A stretch of 64,000 nt of DNA, from the NCBI GenBank assembly GCA_027604705.1, contig JADHYV010000022.1, positions 124,001 to 188,000 on the forward strand. Reading direction: 5' to 3'. This DNA comes from Allomyces arbusculus. Lineage: Eukaryota; Blastocladiomycota; Blastocladiomycetes; Blastocladiales; Blastocladiaceae. The notes beneath the pieces are model-generated. The model was not told the DNA's origin, did not search any database, and saw only the letters and a list, made by a program, of their open reading frames with translations. The position numbers were made by a program, and so were the translations under genes. Positions 8,316-16,487 of the stretch are shown here, one piece after another; positions within the stretch are counted from its first letter, which is position 1, and the number at the start of each line of letters is the position of its first letter.

Positions 8316-9599
8316 ATGAAATTCAATTTTGACGTGTTCGACCAAGTTGAATACTTGAAAGGTGTGCATCGGTTTGGCTGGGAATATGTCGTCAACGCTC
8401 TGTACAGCCGGTATCGAGGAGATTCTTCTGACGTTATCCTCGACTGCTACGTCGACAGGACGTTTCACTATCCGTCCCCAACTATGTTGAACACCATTCC
8501 ATATGCGAAACCGTGGATGGGGTTTATCCACCACACGTTTCTCGAGGGATACAGTTTGTACAACAACAATGTGCTGTTGCAAAACCCAAAGTTTCTGAAG
8601 AGTCTGGACCAGTGTCTTGCATTGTTTGTGTTCAGCAAAACACAACAGCAGATTTGGATGCAATCGTTGGAGAAGATTGGGTGCTACCACGTCCATGTGT
8701 TTTCTTTGATACATCCCACAGAGTTTGTGGACATGAAATGGGACGCAGTAGCATTTTCGAGAATGCCCGTCAAACCCGTCGTCCAAATCGGCGCATGGAT
8801 GCGCGACACGTACGCAATCTATGATTTGCATGCCACCAAACAGTTTCAGAAATACGGACTTGTTGGACCACAAATGAGTGGCTACTACCACGACAAGTGT
8901 TCTGTCCAAGATTTGAGTCTGCAGTGTCAACATCACGACAAAAGCGGTCACTGTTTGGACCAGATGTGCAGGGACTCTATTTGCCGCGGAGATGTTTGCA
9001 GGGACCAAATGTGTCGGGATAGCTGCGAGTCCAAGTACATTCAGTTGGCCTTGAAGCGTATGCTTGAAAAGGAGCGTTCAGTCAAACTGTTGAACGTCGT
9101 CTCAAATGAAGACTATGACAGGCTTCTCTCAAAGTCCGTCGTGTTTCTCAAACTGTTAGATGCGGCAGCAGTAAACACGGTCCTCGAGTGCATCGTCCGA
9201 AACACTCCCGTGATTGTCAACCGATGCAGTGCACTCGAGGAAGTGCTGGGAAGCGACTATCCTTTGTTCTACTCTTCCATGGATGAGGCTGAACGTTTCC
9301 TGAATGAAGAATCCATCCTGAGAGGGCACGCGTACCTCAAAGTCCATGACAAAACTGAGCTAACACTCGACCACTTTCTGACGTCTTTCCAGGCATGTCT
9401 TGACATTGTTTCTGTTGGGCGCCGAATTGAGAACCGACAGCGCGTTTTGAATAGGTTCCTCACAACTTTTCGCGAATGCGTAGATGCAAAACCACTGACC
9501 CAACGCCAGCAGACCATGGATCATTTAGTGCAGTCGTTCCAAGATTGTTTGGTCCAGTTCATCGCCGATTCCTCAACGTCAAACACTCGTGGCACTTAA
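8316..9599 (+). CDS. Probable glycosyltransferase-like protein with Cys-rich insert
   Basis: A 427-residue protein. The N-terminal half resembles GT-B acceptor domains (SDVILDCYVDRTFHYPS, KPWMGFIHHTFLEGY). The C-terminal half has VVFLKLLDAAAVNTVLE then CIVRNTPVIVNRCSALEEVL, matching the arrangement where glycosyltransferases bind the donor (E followed by NTPVIV). Between them, around residues 205-240, lies an unusual Cys/His/Asp-rich insert with repeated CRD units (residues 218-237). It could bind metal or form disulphides. Helical repeats follow (DHFLTSFQACLDIV, NRFLTTFRECVDA, DHLVQSFQDCLVQ), three related copies at the C-terminus. Function is inferred from weak motifs and the divergent GT neighbour. 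Confidence 0.65.
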   Translation: MKFNFDVFDQVEYLKGVHRFGWEYVVNALYSRYRGDSSDVILDCYVDRTFHYPSPTMLNTIPYAKPWMGFIHHTFLEGYSLYNNNVLLQNPKFLKSLDQCLALFVFSKTQQQIWMQSLEKIGCYHVHVFSLIHPTEFVDMKWDAVAFSRMPVKPVVQIGAWMRDTYAIYDLHATKQFQKYGLVGPQMSGYYHDKCSVQDLSLQCQHHDKSGHCLDQMCRDSICRGDVCRDQMCRDSCESKYIQLALKRMLEKERSVKLLNVVSNEDYDRLLSKSVVFLKLLDAAAVNTVLECIVRNTPVIVNRCSALEEVLGSDYPLFYSSMDEAERFLNEESILRGHAYLKVHDKTELTLDHFLTSFQACLDIVSVGRRIENRQRVLNRFLTTFRECVDAKPLTQRQQTMDHLVQSFQDCLVQFIADSSTSNTRGT

Positions 9600-9823
9600 T
9601 TGTGGTCCAAGAACAGTACGTAGCCGCTTTTGTTGAACGTGTCGCCAAGAACTTCAAGAGGAGAGTCAGAGTATTTCGGCTCCTCGCTAAACTGTTTGAT
9701 TCGTTGCGCCAGCTGCTGCTTCATTGTTTGTTGTTCCTCGAGGTAGTCGAGATACGCCGTCGAAAAGATGATTGTGAATATCGATAAAACAGTAAAAATA
9801 AATAGCGTCCAGTTCATTCTCAA
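9596..9823 (-). CDS. Small single-pass membrane protein
   Basis: A 75-residue protein with one N-terminal membrane segment (WTLFIFTVLSIFTIIFSTAY), followed by a charged, helical tail (EEQQTMKQQLAQRIKQFSEE). The stop codon overlaps that of the convergent gene at 8316-9599 by 4 nt. Unknown function; possibly a virion membrane component. Confidence 0.7.
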   Translation of the reverse strand: MRMNWTLFIFTVLSIFTIIFSTAYLDYLEEQQTMKQQLAQRIKQFSEEPKYSDSPLEVLGDTFNKSGYVLFLDHN

Positions 9824-9857
9824 TTAAACACTGCACTTAGTATAGGAGCAGCAAAAG

Positions 9858-10964
9858 ATGTTGAACGAGCTCATTCAACACAAACGTGCCGTTTCCGACT
9901 TGGAGTTCATCGACGTTCTCAATGCCAGTTTGGACGAAATTGCCGGGTACATCAAGGAGGAACAGGACTTGATCATGGTCCTCACAAACCATCCTGACTA
10001 TGTCCACGAATCCGGCTCCATTTACACACGAGATGGACAGTTGCTCTGCCCCGGCCGCGTTTCCAAACCCATTGACCAAATCCCTGAACATTGCGACACA
10101 ATGGCCGTTCAAATCGCAGAGGACGGCCCCTATGTTCGCGTGTGGTACCGCGATGGGACTTGGATTATCTCCTCACAAAAGAAAATCTTTTGCCACCAGT
10201 TCATCATTGATGCCTTGTGCCGGACCACAAAGTCACCAAATGAACAGAAACTCCAAAGCCTTTTTACCAGCGTTCTTGACCACGACTTCATCTACGGTTT
10301 CATTCTGACAAGCAAGGATTTGAGTAGTGTCGTCCAGTATCCCCGGGAAGAACTCAAGCTCGTCAGTAAACTTTGCCGCAACACGTTCAAGGAGACATTG
10401 ACGTGGGACTCGGAGGGGTGCACTAACGAGACGGCTGAACTGGGATATTTTCCGCGATTCATTCCATCATCACGTGAACACGTCAAGCAGTACATGAACA
10501 CCCAGCTCACACTGCCGCGTGTGCAGGAACGTGGCCTGATTTTCCACGACTATGGCACTGGATTCATTTACAAGCTCGACTTTGCGACGTTTGAGCACCT
10601 TGCGTATCTTTCCAAGTACCGAGACATGCTTCTCAATTACGTTTTTGCATCCACTGAAGAACGCTGGCTCCTCATGAACCAGTTCCCCGACGTCGATTTT
10701 GTAGCGCTGGACAAACAGCTCGTACGTGTCATGCAGAGTATCATTGACTTGTACTACGACACATTCCATGATCATTTGTACAGAGTGCCCCAAGACTGCC
10801 CTGCGCTTCCCATTCTCAAACGTCTTCACCGGATCTACATTCGCGAACATGAATGGCCTCTTCCATCAATTGTAGAGAACTGCATTCGCGCAAGCTCGGT
10901 GGGATACACTCGCAAATTGCTCGAGTGGAACGAGCATTATCTTGAAACTGGCTGTCTTATGTAA
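9858..10964 (+). CDS. Unknown; possible degenerate nucleotidyltransferase (RNA-ligase-like) fold
   Basis: A 368-residue protein. SGSIYTRDGQLLCPGRVSKP followed by AEDGPYVRVWYRDGTWIISS resembles the start of RNA ligase and capping nucleotidyltransferases. There a strand-DG-strand segment precedes motif I (KxDG) and a GxW strand follows. The catalytic Lys is not seen: the spot reads AEDG. A later GLIFHDYGTGFIYKLDF resembles motifs IV/V (EGxVx...K.K). If correct, this would be a non-catalytic relative or a new variant. Confidence in the fold is low; the gene itself is well supported by length and start context (AT-rich upstream, ATG at 9858). Confidence 0.7.
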   Translation: MLNELIQHKRAVSDLEFIDVLNASLDEIAGYIKEEQDLIMVLTNHPDYVHESGSIYTRDGQLLCPGRVSKPIDQIPEHCDTMAVQIAEDGPYVRVWYRDGTWIISSQKKIFCHQFIIDALCRTTKSPNEQKLQSLFTSVLDHDFIYGFILTSKDLSSVVQYPREELKLVSKLCRNTFKETLTWDSEGCTNETAELGYFPRFIPSSREHVKQYMNTQLTLPRVQERGLIFHDYGTGFIYKLDFATFEHLAYLSKYRDMLLNYVFASTEERWLLMNQFPDVDFVALDKQLVRVMQSIIDLYYDTFHDHLYRVPQDCPALPILKRLHRIYIREHEWPLPSIVENCIRASSVGYTRKLLEWNEHYLETGCLM

Positions 10965-10997
10965 TCTATTTAGTTTTGTTGTGTGCAATCAATTTGT

Positions 10998-11027
10998 TTT
11001 CTCCATGTTCCGCAGAACATGGAGAAA
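10998..11027. terminator. Hairpin at convergent gene ends
   Basis: A perfect 13-bp inverted repeat with a CGCA loop lies between the plus gene ending at 10964 and the minus gene ending at 11044. Hairpins at transcript 3' ends mark polyadenylation in mimivirus; the same use here is inferred. Confidence 0.55.
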
Positions 11028-11043
11028 GTGTCTGTCGATTCAT

Positions 11044-11226
11044 TTATGCATTGCTCATCTTGGCAACAATCTTGTAAGCATGGACACCGAAAACAACCAC
11101 TGCCAGAGCAAGCAAAAAGTGGGGCATGTACTTGGGCACACCTTGGAGATGGTAGGAAAGATAGGCGAACAGAGGCGTGACAACAGCTGCATGCATGATA
11201 TTGGGGGCGTACTTTGCAATGGTCAT
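11044..11226 (-). CDS. Small two-segment membrane protein
   Basis: A 60-residue protein with two hydrophobic stretches (IMHAAVVTPLFAYLSYHL and FLLALAVVVFGVHAYKIVA) joined by a short loop with QGVPKYMP. Small hairpin membrane proteins of this kind are frequent in giant-virus particles. It follows the 44-residue membrane protein gene at 11249-11383 on the same strand. No named family. Confidence 0.65.
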   Translation of the reverse strand: MTIAKYAPNIMHAAVVTPLFAYLSYHLQGVPKYMPHFLLALAVVVFGVHAYKIVAKMSNA

Positions 11227-11248
11227 TTACTTTGTGCACAGAAAATAT

Positions 11249-11383
11249 TTACTGAGGTTTCACGTTTGCGTCGCAACTCTTTTTGGCGTAGTCATATGAA
11301 AAGTACGATGCACCAGCAATTGAACTGATGCAGCAGAGGCACATGATGCACGCAAGGCACATTGTTACTTGAGGATTCGCCAT
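11249..11383 (-). CDS. Very small Cys-rich membrane protein (44 aa)
   Basis: A 44-residue frame begins MANPQVTMCLACIMCLCCIS and ends in a polar tail (YDYAKKSCDANVKPQ). One hydrophobic segment carries four cysteines in CLACIMCLCC, plus a fifth in the tail. It sits between two other membrane-protein genes on the same strand, each start preceded by an AT-rich stretch (AAATAT-like), which supports it being real. Unknown function. Confidence 0.55.
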   Translation of the reverse strand: MANPQVTMCLACIMCLCCISSIAGASYFSYDYAKKSCDANVKPQ

Positions 11384-11410
11384 CGTTTACAATCACGCCA
11401 GAAAATATAT

Positions 11411-12787
11411 TCAGACAAAGAAACATTGAGCATTCGGAAAAAACAGGGGAACTGACAGACTTGATTTCACTTGCTCCGAAACGCTTAGGTATATGACTCC
11501 CGACTTTCGGTCTGATGCCAGTTTCGATTGGAACTTGTTCATGAGCATCTGAAAGTTTGGTTCACAGTACATGAAGATGAAGACGCTGTCATCGGTTGCT
11601 ATTTGAATGTGCTCGCTTGGCGTCGGCTTGTTCTTGAGCCAAATGTGGATTTTGACCATGCCCTGAAACTTCATATGGGAAATGCTTTTCCACAAACATT
11701 TCATCTCATCAAAGTAGTTGAAAACAAAATGAAAAGTACAGCTTTTGCTTTGTGGAACCTCAGATGGCAAAGACAGGGTCTTGAGAATTGAAAGGTTGGA
11801 TGCGTGTCCAACACCAGTCGACATGAACATGCAGTGGTCAAAATGGTGATAGTCTTGCAGTGGAGAATAGTATGGCCCTGTCACGCTCAGTTGTACCTTT
11901 GTTTGAACGTCATTTTCCACAAAGTGCTGCATGAACTTGCGTGTCCACCCTCCCATTGCTTTAATTCGAACCGACTTGGTCTGTTCACTCGGATGACTTG
12001 TGAGGGCAAATGGATGCCATTGAATCCTGGAAACTGGGGGCATGTGTAAACACACATACTGTCCAGGTAACTCTGTAAAGTAGGGCATGATAGTTTGAAA
12101 GTGGACATCGACGATTTGGTCATGTGCCTTGACGGCCACAACGTCGAGTTTGTTAAAGTATTCCAAGAGTCGTAGTGCAATATCTCCCAAGAACAAACCC
12201 AACGGGACCATGTTATACTTGTAGAATGACGCCTTACCAATAATGCTGAGCGTAGCATGGCCGTACATAAGCCCGACAATTGCAATCCAGGACCAATGAA
12301 TGACATAAAACCACTCGAACAGTTTCCGCCGAAAGACGCGGATTGAGGGAATGGCATTGACAACCATTATGGTGAAGGCCGCAATGCCAGTGATGAACGT
12401 CAAATTCGAAACCGGGTGATTATTCGTTTTCTTCACGTACATGGGCATTTCCATCGTGTAAAAGAGGTGAATCAAAGAATGGATGACCGCTGCTCCAACT
12501 GTTGTCCACCCATTCCAAACATGAAAGCGTGTCGGGAAAAAGTACAGGAATGGGAAATACCGATTGGTCAGTGTCGCCAGAACTGTTATCATGATTTTAC
12601 AGGAAGCGAGAAGCTGGACCGACATGGACAGGAGCAAAATCCCAGCCATTGCTCGGGCAGTAGCTACTACGTACGATGCCGTTTTTGCATATGCTCGTGT
12701 CGCCTCGTGATATGCAACGTACCCGAGTCCTCCAATGTACGCGAAAAGCGACAGCCACGAAACTGTTTTCAAGAAACAATGGTTCAT
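11411..12787 (-). CDS. NADPH oxidase / ferric reductase-like transmembrane flavocytochrome
   Basis: A 458-residue protein with several N-terminal membrane helices, then a flavin/NADPH module. Likely haem-ligand histidines lie in WTTVGAAVIHSLIHLFY and EWFYVIHWSWIAIVGLMYGH. The FAD-binding signature HPFALTSHP is near residue 258, after PGQYVCLHMP. A GVGHASN segment near residue 320 fits the NADPH-binding glycine turn, and FVFNYFDEM and the C-terminus continue the reductase fold. The family moves electrons from NADPH across a membrane to oxygen or ferric iron. Which acceptor applies cannot be told. I start at the ATG at 12787 because the upstream in-frame codon (12808) is GTG. Confidence 0.85.
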   Translation of the reverse strand: MNHCFLKTVSWLSLFAYIGGLGYVAYHEATRAYAKTASYVVATARAMAGILLLSMSVQLLASCKIMITVLATLTNRYFPFLYFFPTRFHVWNGWTTVGAAVIHSLIHLFYTMEMPMYVKKTNNHPVSNLTFITGIAAFTIMVVNAIPSIRVFRRKLFEWFYVIHWSWIAIVGLMYGHATLSIIGKASFYKYNMVPLGLFLGDIALRLLEYFNKLDVVAVKAHDQIVDVHFQTIMPYFTELPGQYVCLHMPPVSRIQWHPFALTSHPSEQTKSVRIKAMGGWTRKFMQHFVENDVQTKVQLSVTGPYYSPLQDYHHFDHCMFMSTGVGHASNLSILKTLSLPSEVPQSKSCTFHFVFNYFDEMKCLWKSISHMKFQGMVKIHIWLKNKPTPSEHIQIATDDSVFIFMYCEPNFQMLMNKFQSKLASDRKSGVIYLSVSEQVKSSLSVPLFFPNAQCFFV

Positions 12788-12833
12788 CGGGAAAAGCTGT
12801 GAGAACACATGTAATCCTTGTTCTTTGCCCGTG

Positions 12834-12840
12834 TTTAAAT
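12834..12840 (-). promoter_or_regulatory. TTTAAAT promoter box
   Basis: A TTTAAAT sequence lies about 47 nt upstream of the ATG at 12787, matching boxes upstream of other genes here. Confidence 0.35.
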
Positions 12841-12883
12841 GAACGAAACTTAGCGATGCACCAAGATTACCTATAAGTAACTA

Positions 12884-12894
12884 CCCCCCCCCCC
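12884..12894. repeat. C11 homopolymer tract
   Basis: A run of eleven C residues lies in the short divergent intergenic region. Such tracts are slippage-prone; it may vary in length between isolates or reflect a sequencing uncertainty. Confidence 0.7.
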
Positions 12895-12956
12895 TTCCAA
12901 TCGTCAACAGCAACACTTGTTCTCCAAGTTCGACAACACCAAGGCTCTACAAGACC

Positions 12957-13217
12957 ATGCAGTCCATTGACACCACAAGTTCGACCCAAAGCATTCCAAG
13001 GCGCAAGCTCAAGCGCCCAGTCCGTTCGATGGACTTTTCGACCGTTTCCCCCTACGAAGAAGATATTGTCAAGGGGCACCAGCGAGCAGTCCGATTTCCG
13101 TTTTCCAAGCAGCGTCGAATGTTCGGCCGGTTCCGCAAGGTTTTGACTGTCGTCGAGGAACCTGAATGGATGCATTCGCGTTCTGATGTGGATGAGCCAA
13201 AACAACTCGAGCCTTGA
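12957..13217 (+). CDS. Small basic hypothetical protein
   Basis: An 86-residue protein with a Ser/Thr-rich start (MQSIDTTSSTQSIPRRKLKR), a basic middle (FPFSKQRRMFGRFRKVL) and an acidic end. The composition suggests a disordered nucleic-acid-binding or virion protein. It stands alone between the oxidase and helicase genes. No family recognised. Confidence 0.55.
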   Translation: MQSIDTTSSTQSIPRRKLKRPVRSMDFSTVSPYEEDIVKGHQRAVRFPFSKQRRMFGRFRKVLTVVEEPEWMHSRSDVDEPKQLEP

Positions 13218-13435
13218 TGAATCCGGAAACAATACAATTTTACGAATGTACAGTTTTGCATTGCATAAACGTTTAGTGAGGAAATCAACTTTGAAGACAG
13301 GTCAAATGGCGGCCTTGTTTCTGCCTCATTTCAACCGACTTTTGCTTATGTTCCGCAATGTACTACATAAGTTACTTGACACAACTCTTAGCAATGTCAA
13401 GCATAAATCAACACGCATCGATGAATAAATGTTCA

Positions 13436-13442
13436 TTATATA
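13436..13442 (+). promoter_or_regulatory. TATA-like box upstream of helicase fusion
   Basis: A TTATATA sequence lies 34 nt upstream of the ATG at 13476, in an otherwise gene-free stretch (13218-13475). Confidence 0.4.
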
Positions 13443-13475
13443 CATCAGTGGAGTACCCACACGTCAACCACCACC

Positions 13476-16121
13476 ATGAAGCTGTTTCCCCACCAGTCCC
13501 AAGCTCTCGAGAAAATTAGAGACCATGACCACGGCGTTTTCAACATAACATGCGGAGGTGGCAAGTCACGGATCATCAAAGAAGCTGCGTTACTGTACAA
13601 GATCAGCATCGTCTTTGCGCCGACTAAGAATCTTGTTTCGCAATTCTACCGCGACTACTTTCAAGGCGACGAAGCATTTGTCCCAGTTATTATCAACTCG
13701 GACAACCCTGTTGACGACACAACCGTTGAGAGCGTCAAGGACGCCCTCGAGACCGACACTCGGATTGTCTTTCTGTGCAACTACCAGAGTCTTCACGTCG
13801 TCCAACAATTATGTGTGGATCTCGGCGTTGTCATTGACATTGTCATGTTTGATGAGGCGCACAACGTCACGTCGAAGAACAGTCGCGGCAAGCTTGCAGA
13901 CATGAAGGTTGAGTCAGAATCGAGAAGTGACGGCATGGACGTTGACGACGAATCTGTTGAAGACTCGGACGACACTTCGTCTGAAACCAGTTCGAATCAT
14001 GTTTACCAAGTCGACACGGCACAAGTCGCAAAACTCCAGGCTCGAAAGACATTCTTCTTTACTGCGACGCCCACCCGGGTCATGAAGAACCACCCTGACA
14101 TTTACGGCGACGAACTTATTCGTTACACGTACGCGCAAGCTGTCACGGACGGTGTGGTCAAGAACGTCGACACGGTGATTGAGTGCTACGCTGCGGACGA
14201 CAAATCGTGTCTCGACGCCGGCTACGACCGACTGATTCCAGCCATCAATCGGTTCATTGCCGACGCAGGTGTTAGTCGCGTGATTGTGTACACGAGTCAT
14301 GTCCGCGACACTTTGAGTTCCAAGGCTTCTGTCGATGGACTCGTCAAGAACAAGAAACTCTTTGACAAGAACGTTGTTGTGCATGCTGTCACTGCGTCAA
14401 CGTCATTGCAGCAGCGTGATAAGATCTTCAATACGTTCCGCGGCAAGTCAAAGAAAGTCCATGTCATCGTGTCGTGCCGCACCATTTCAGAGGGCGTTGA
14501 CCTACCCAATTGCGACGCTGTTGTGATCCTCGATCCGTCTCGTAGTGTGGTCACGAACGTGCAGCGCGGACTGCGTGCATGCCGATTGACACCCGAAGAA
14601 CGTCGACGCAGGACTTGGGAAAACGCTGTCGTGTTCTACCCCATCAACGTGCCCCAGCACGCGTTTGTCGAATTGGTTGAGTCTACTCGTGACGAAAGCA
14701 CAAAGGACTACCTCTCCAAGTCGATCCATGCCCATTCGTTCGAGTTTGCCATGACCGTTGTCAACTTTCTGAAACATGACTTGGAACTTGACGTGCTGCT
14801 CGACTTCAAGTGTCCTGGTTCATCCAGCGGTGCTTCAGCTCGGAGCATCTGCAAAAAGGAAGCGCGGAAAAGTACTCACTCGACACATGAAAAACCAGTT
14901 TCGCGTGTCACGTTTTCTCTGGACAAGTACGTGACATGGAACATTGACCAGTTCCGAGAGTCCGCAACGTACCTCTCGACGTCCATGAACGTCATTGGGC
15001 TTGACGAGCGATGGGATAGCAAGTACCATCTACTGCGCGAGTTCATGACCCAGCATGGACGTACGCCATCACAAACAGCAAAGACCAAGGACGAAAAAAC
15101 GCTTGGGATGTGGGTCTCACATCGTCGCAAGGACTATTTTAAGGGAAAGTTGAGTCAAGACCGTATTGACCAGCTCGAGTCGATTCCTGGCTGGTCTTGG
15201 GACCCTTTGCAAGACAGCTATGACCAGAATCTGGCTGCTGTGCACGAGTTCATGACCCAGCGTGGTCGTACGCCATCACCAATGGCAAAGACCAAGGACG
15301 AAAAAGCGCTTGGGATATGGGCCTCAGTCCGTCGCAGGGAGTATGTCAAGGGAAAATTGTCCCAGGACCGTATTTCCCAGCTCGAGTCGATCCCTGGCTG
15401 GTGGTGGTCAAAAGTACAAAAGCCAAAATCCAAGTCTCTGAAACGGTCCGCGCCATCCGTCGAATGCTCTGATCAAGAACGCACGACGAAACGTCCCCGC
15501 CAGCTGTCGACAATCTCCGAGTACCATAAGCGGTTCAAGTCCATGTCGTCGTCTAACCTTCATCAAGAGTTTACGAGCAACCCACAAACGTTCCATGACT
15601 ACCACCAAGTCGCGTCCACGAACTGGTCTGGGTTCAACTCTCAAGATACTCCAGTGGTCCAAGTTGCGGATATCATCAATAATGTTTATGCAAGGACCAA
15701 GACACCCATGCGCATTGCCGATTTCGGAGCTGGCATCGGAACCCTCAAAGACCACATCAACCCAGACCACGACCTGAAAGGCTTTGACCACGTTTCCGTC
15801 CAGCCGTGGATCGAGGCTCGAGATATGCGCGATACCGGACTCGATGACCAGTCCGTGGACGTTGCTGTGTTCAGTATGTCGCTGTGGGGCTCAAACTGGA
15901 CAGACTACATCAAGGAAGCAAGTCGAGTGCTCAAGTTTGGCGGACACACCGTGCTGATTGACTCGACAAAGCGTTGGTTTTCAGATGACCATGGACAGCT
16001 CATGAAGTCGGATGAATCACGGATCATTAAGTGTTTGCTTGATAATGGGTTGGTGATTTCCAAGTTGACTGGGTTGGACACCAAATTCTTTTGTTGTATT
16101 GCTTGCAAACCTCTATTTTGA
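13476..16121 (+). CDS. SF2 helicase fused to helicase-associated repeats and Rrp8-like methyltransferase (two-repeat form)
   Basis: An 881-residue multidomain protein. The N-terminal superfamily 2 helicase has Walker A TCGGGKS (about residue 25), Walker B DEAH (about 127), motif III FFFTATPTR (about 195) and motif VI QRGLRACR (about 363), with an acidic insert (DVDDESVEDSDDTSSE) between B and III. Residues 513-650 are two 69-residue helicase-associated (HA) repeats ending in SIPGW. Residues about 680-881 resemble the Rrp8 family of SAM-dependent methyltransferases: FTSNPQTFHDYH, IADFGAGIGTLKD, DVAVFSMSLWGSNW, EASRVLKFGGHTVLID. Rrp8 methylates rRNA in eukaryotes. The combination suggests remodelling and methylation of a nucleic acid. 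A seven-repeat paralogue lies at 55085-58774. Confidence 0.85.
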   Translation: MKLFPHQSQALEKIRDHDHGVFNITCGGGKSRIIKEAALLYKISIVFAPTKNLVSQFYRDYFQGDEAFVPVIINSDNPVDDTTVESVKDALETDTRIVFLCNYQSLHVVQQLCVDLGVVIDIVMFDEAHNVTSKNSRGKLADMKVESESRSDGMDVDDESVEDSDDTSSETSSNHVYQVDTAQVAKLQARKTFFFTATPTRVMKNHPDIYGDELIRYTYAQAVTDGVVKNVDTVIECYAADDKSCLDAGYDRLIPAINRFIADAGVSRVIVYTSHVRDTLSSKASVDGLVKNKKLFDKNVVVHAVTASTSLQQRDKIFNTFRGKSKKVHVIVSCRTISEGVDLPNCDAVVILDPSRSVVTNVQRGLRACRLTPEERRRRTWENAVVFYPINVPQHAFVELVESTRDESTKDYLSKSIHAHSFEFAMTVVNFLKHDLELDVLLDFKCPGSSSGASARSICKKEARKSTHSTHEKPVSRVTFSLDKYVTWNIDQFRESATYLSTSMNVIGLDERWDSKYHLLREFMTQHGRTPSQTAKTKDEKTLGMWVSHRRKDYFKGKLSQDRIDQLESIPGWSWDPLQDSYDQNLAAVHEFMTQRGRTPSPMAKTKDEKALGIWASVRRREYVKGKLSQDRISQLESIPGWWWSKVQKPKSKSLKRSAPSVECSDQERTTKRPRQLSTISEYHKRFKSMSSSNLHQEFTSNPQTFHDYHQVASTNWSGFNSQDTPVVQVADIINNVYARTKTPMRIADFGAGIGTLKDHINPDHDLKGFDHVSVQPWIEARDMRDTGLDDQSVDVAVFSMSLWGSNWTDYIKEASRVLKFGGHTVLIDSTKRWFSDDHGQLMKSDESRIIKCLLDNGLVISKLTGLDTKFFCCIACKPLF
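15012..15425 (+). repeat. Two 207-nt helicase-associated repeats
   Basis: Two tandem 69-codon units each read roughly (L/V)xEFMTQxGRTPS...KTKDEKxLGxW...LSQDRIxQLESIPGW. They correspond to the HA domain (a three-helix nucleic-acid-binding unit). Confidence 0.8.
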
Positions 16122-16487
16122 ATAGTGTTCTTCAACTTCAGAATAAAACAAATGATAGTTGGTTTTTATCTTTTCGGTTCTCTTGTGAAGAAACAGATGA
16201 ACAACACCATACACTTTTCTGGTTATTTTTGTGATTAATGGAGTTGTTTCTTGTGGTGTTTACCACTTTGTTTTGCTTCACTCCTGTATTACCAATCTTA
16301 CCACCCAGCACATTGAATCCGTTCCTGGTCAATTTGTTGACAGTCACCAAGAACTCTTGACAACATTATGATGGTAAGCATAAATCTTTACAATATTTCC
16401 TCACTTGTAGTTCATAACAGATAATGTTTTGAAAAGTACACAATTGTAATGATTGCTAAAAAAAACAAATGATCTTGTACATTGACA
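16122..16487. other. Gene-free AT-rich stretch
   Basis: A 366-nt region lies between the convergent ends of the helicase fusion and DNA polymerase. Short frames exist but none looks coding. No strong hairpin was found. Confidence 0.5.

Noticed and set aside
8226-9008. N-terminal extension of the minus-strand glycosyltransferase frame
   Set aside because: It overlaps the divergent gene at 8316-9599; the ATG at 8225 begins the typical GT fold and has a promoter box upstream.
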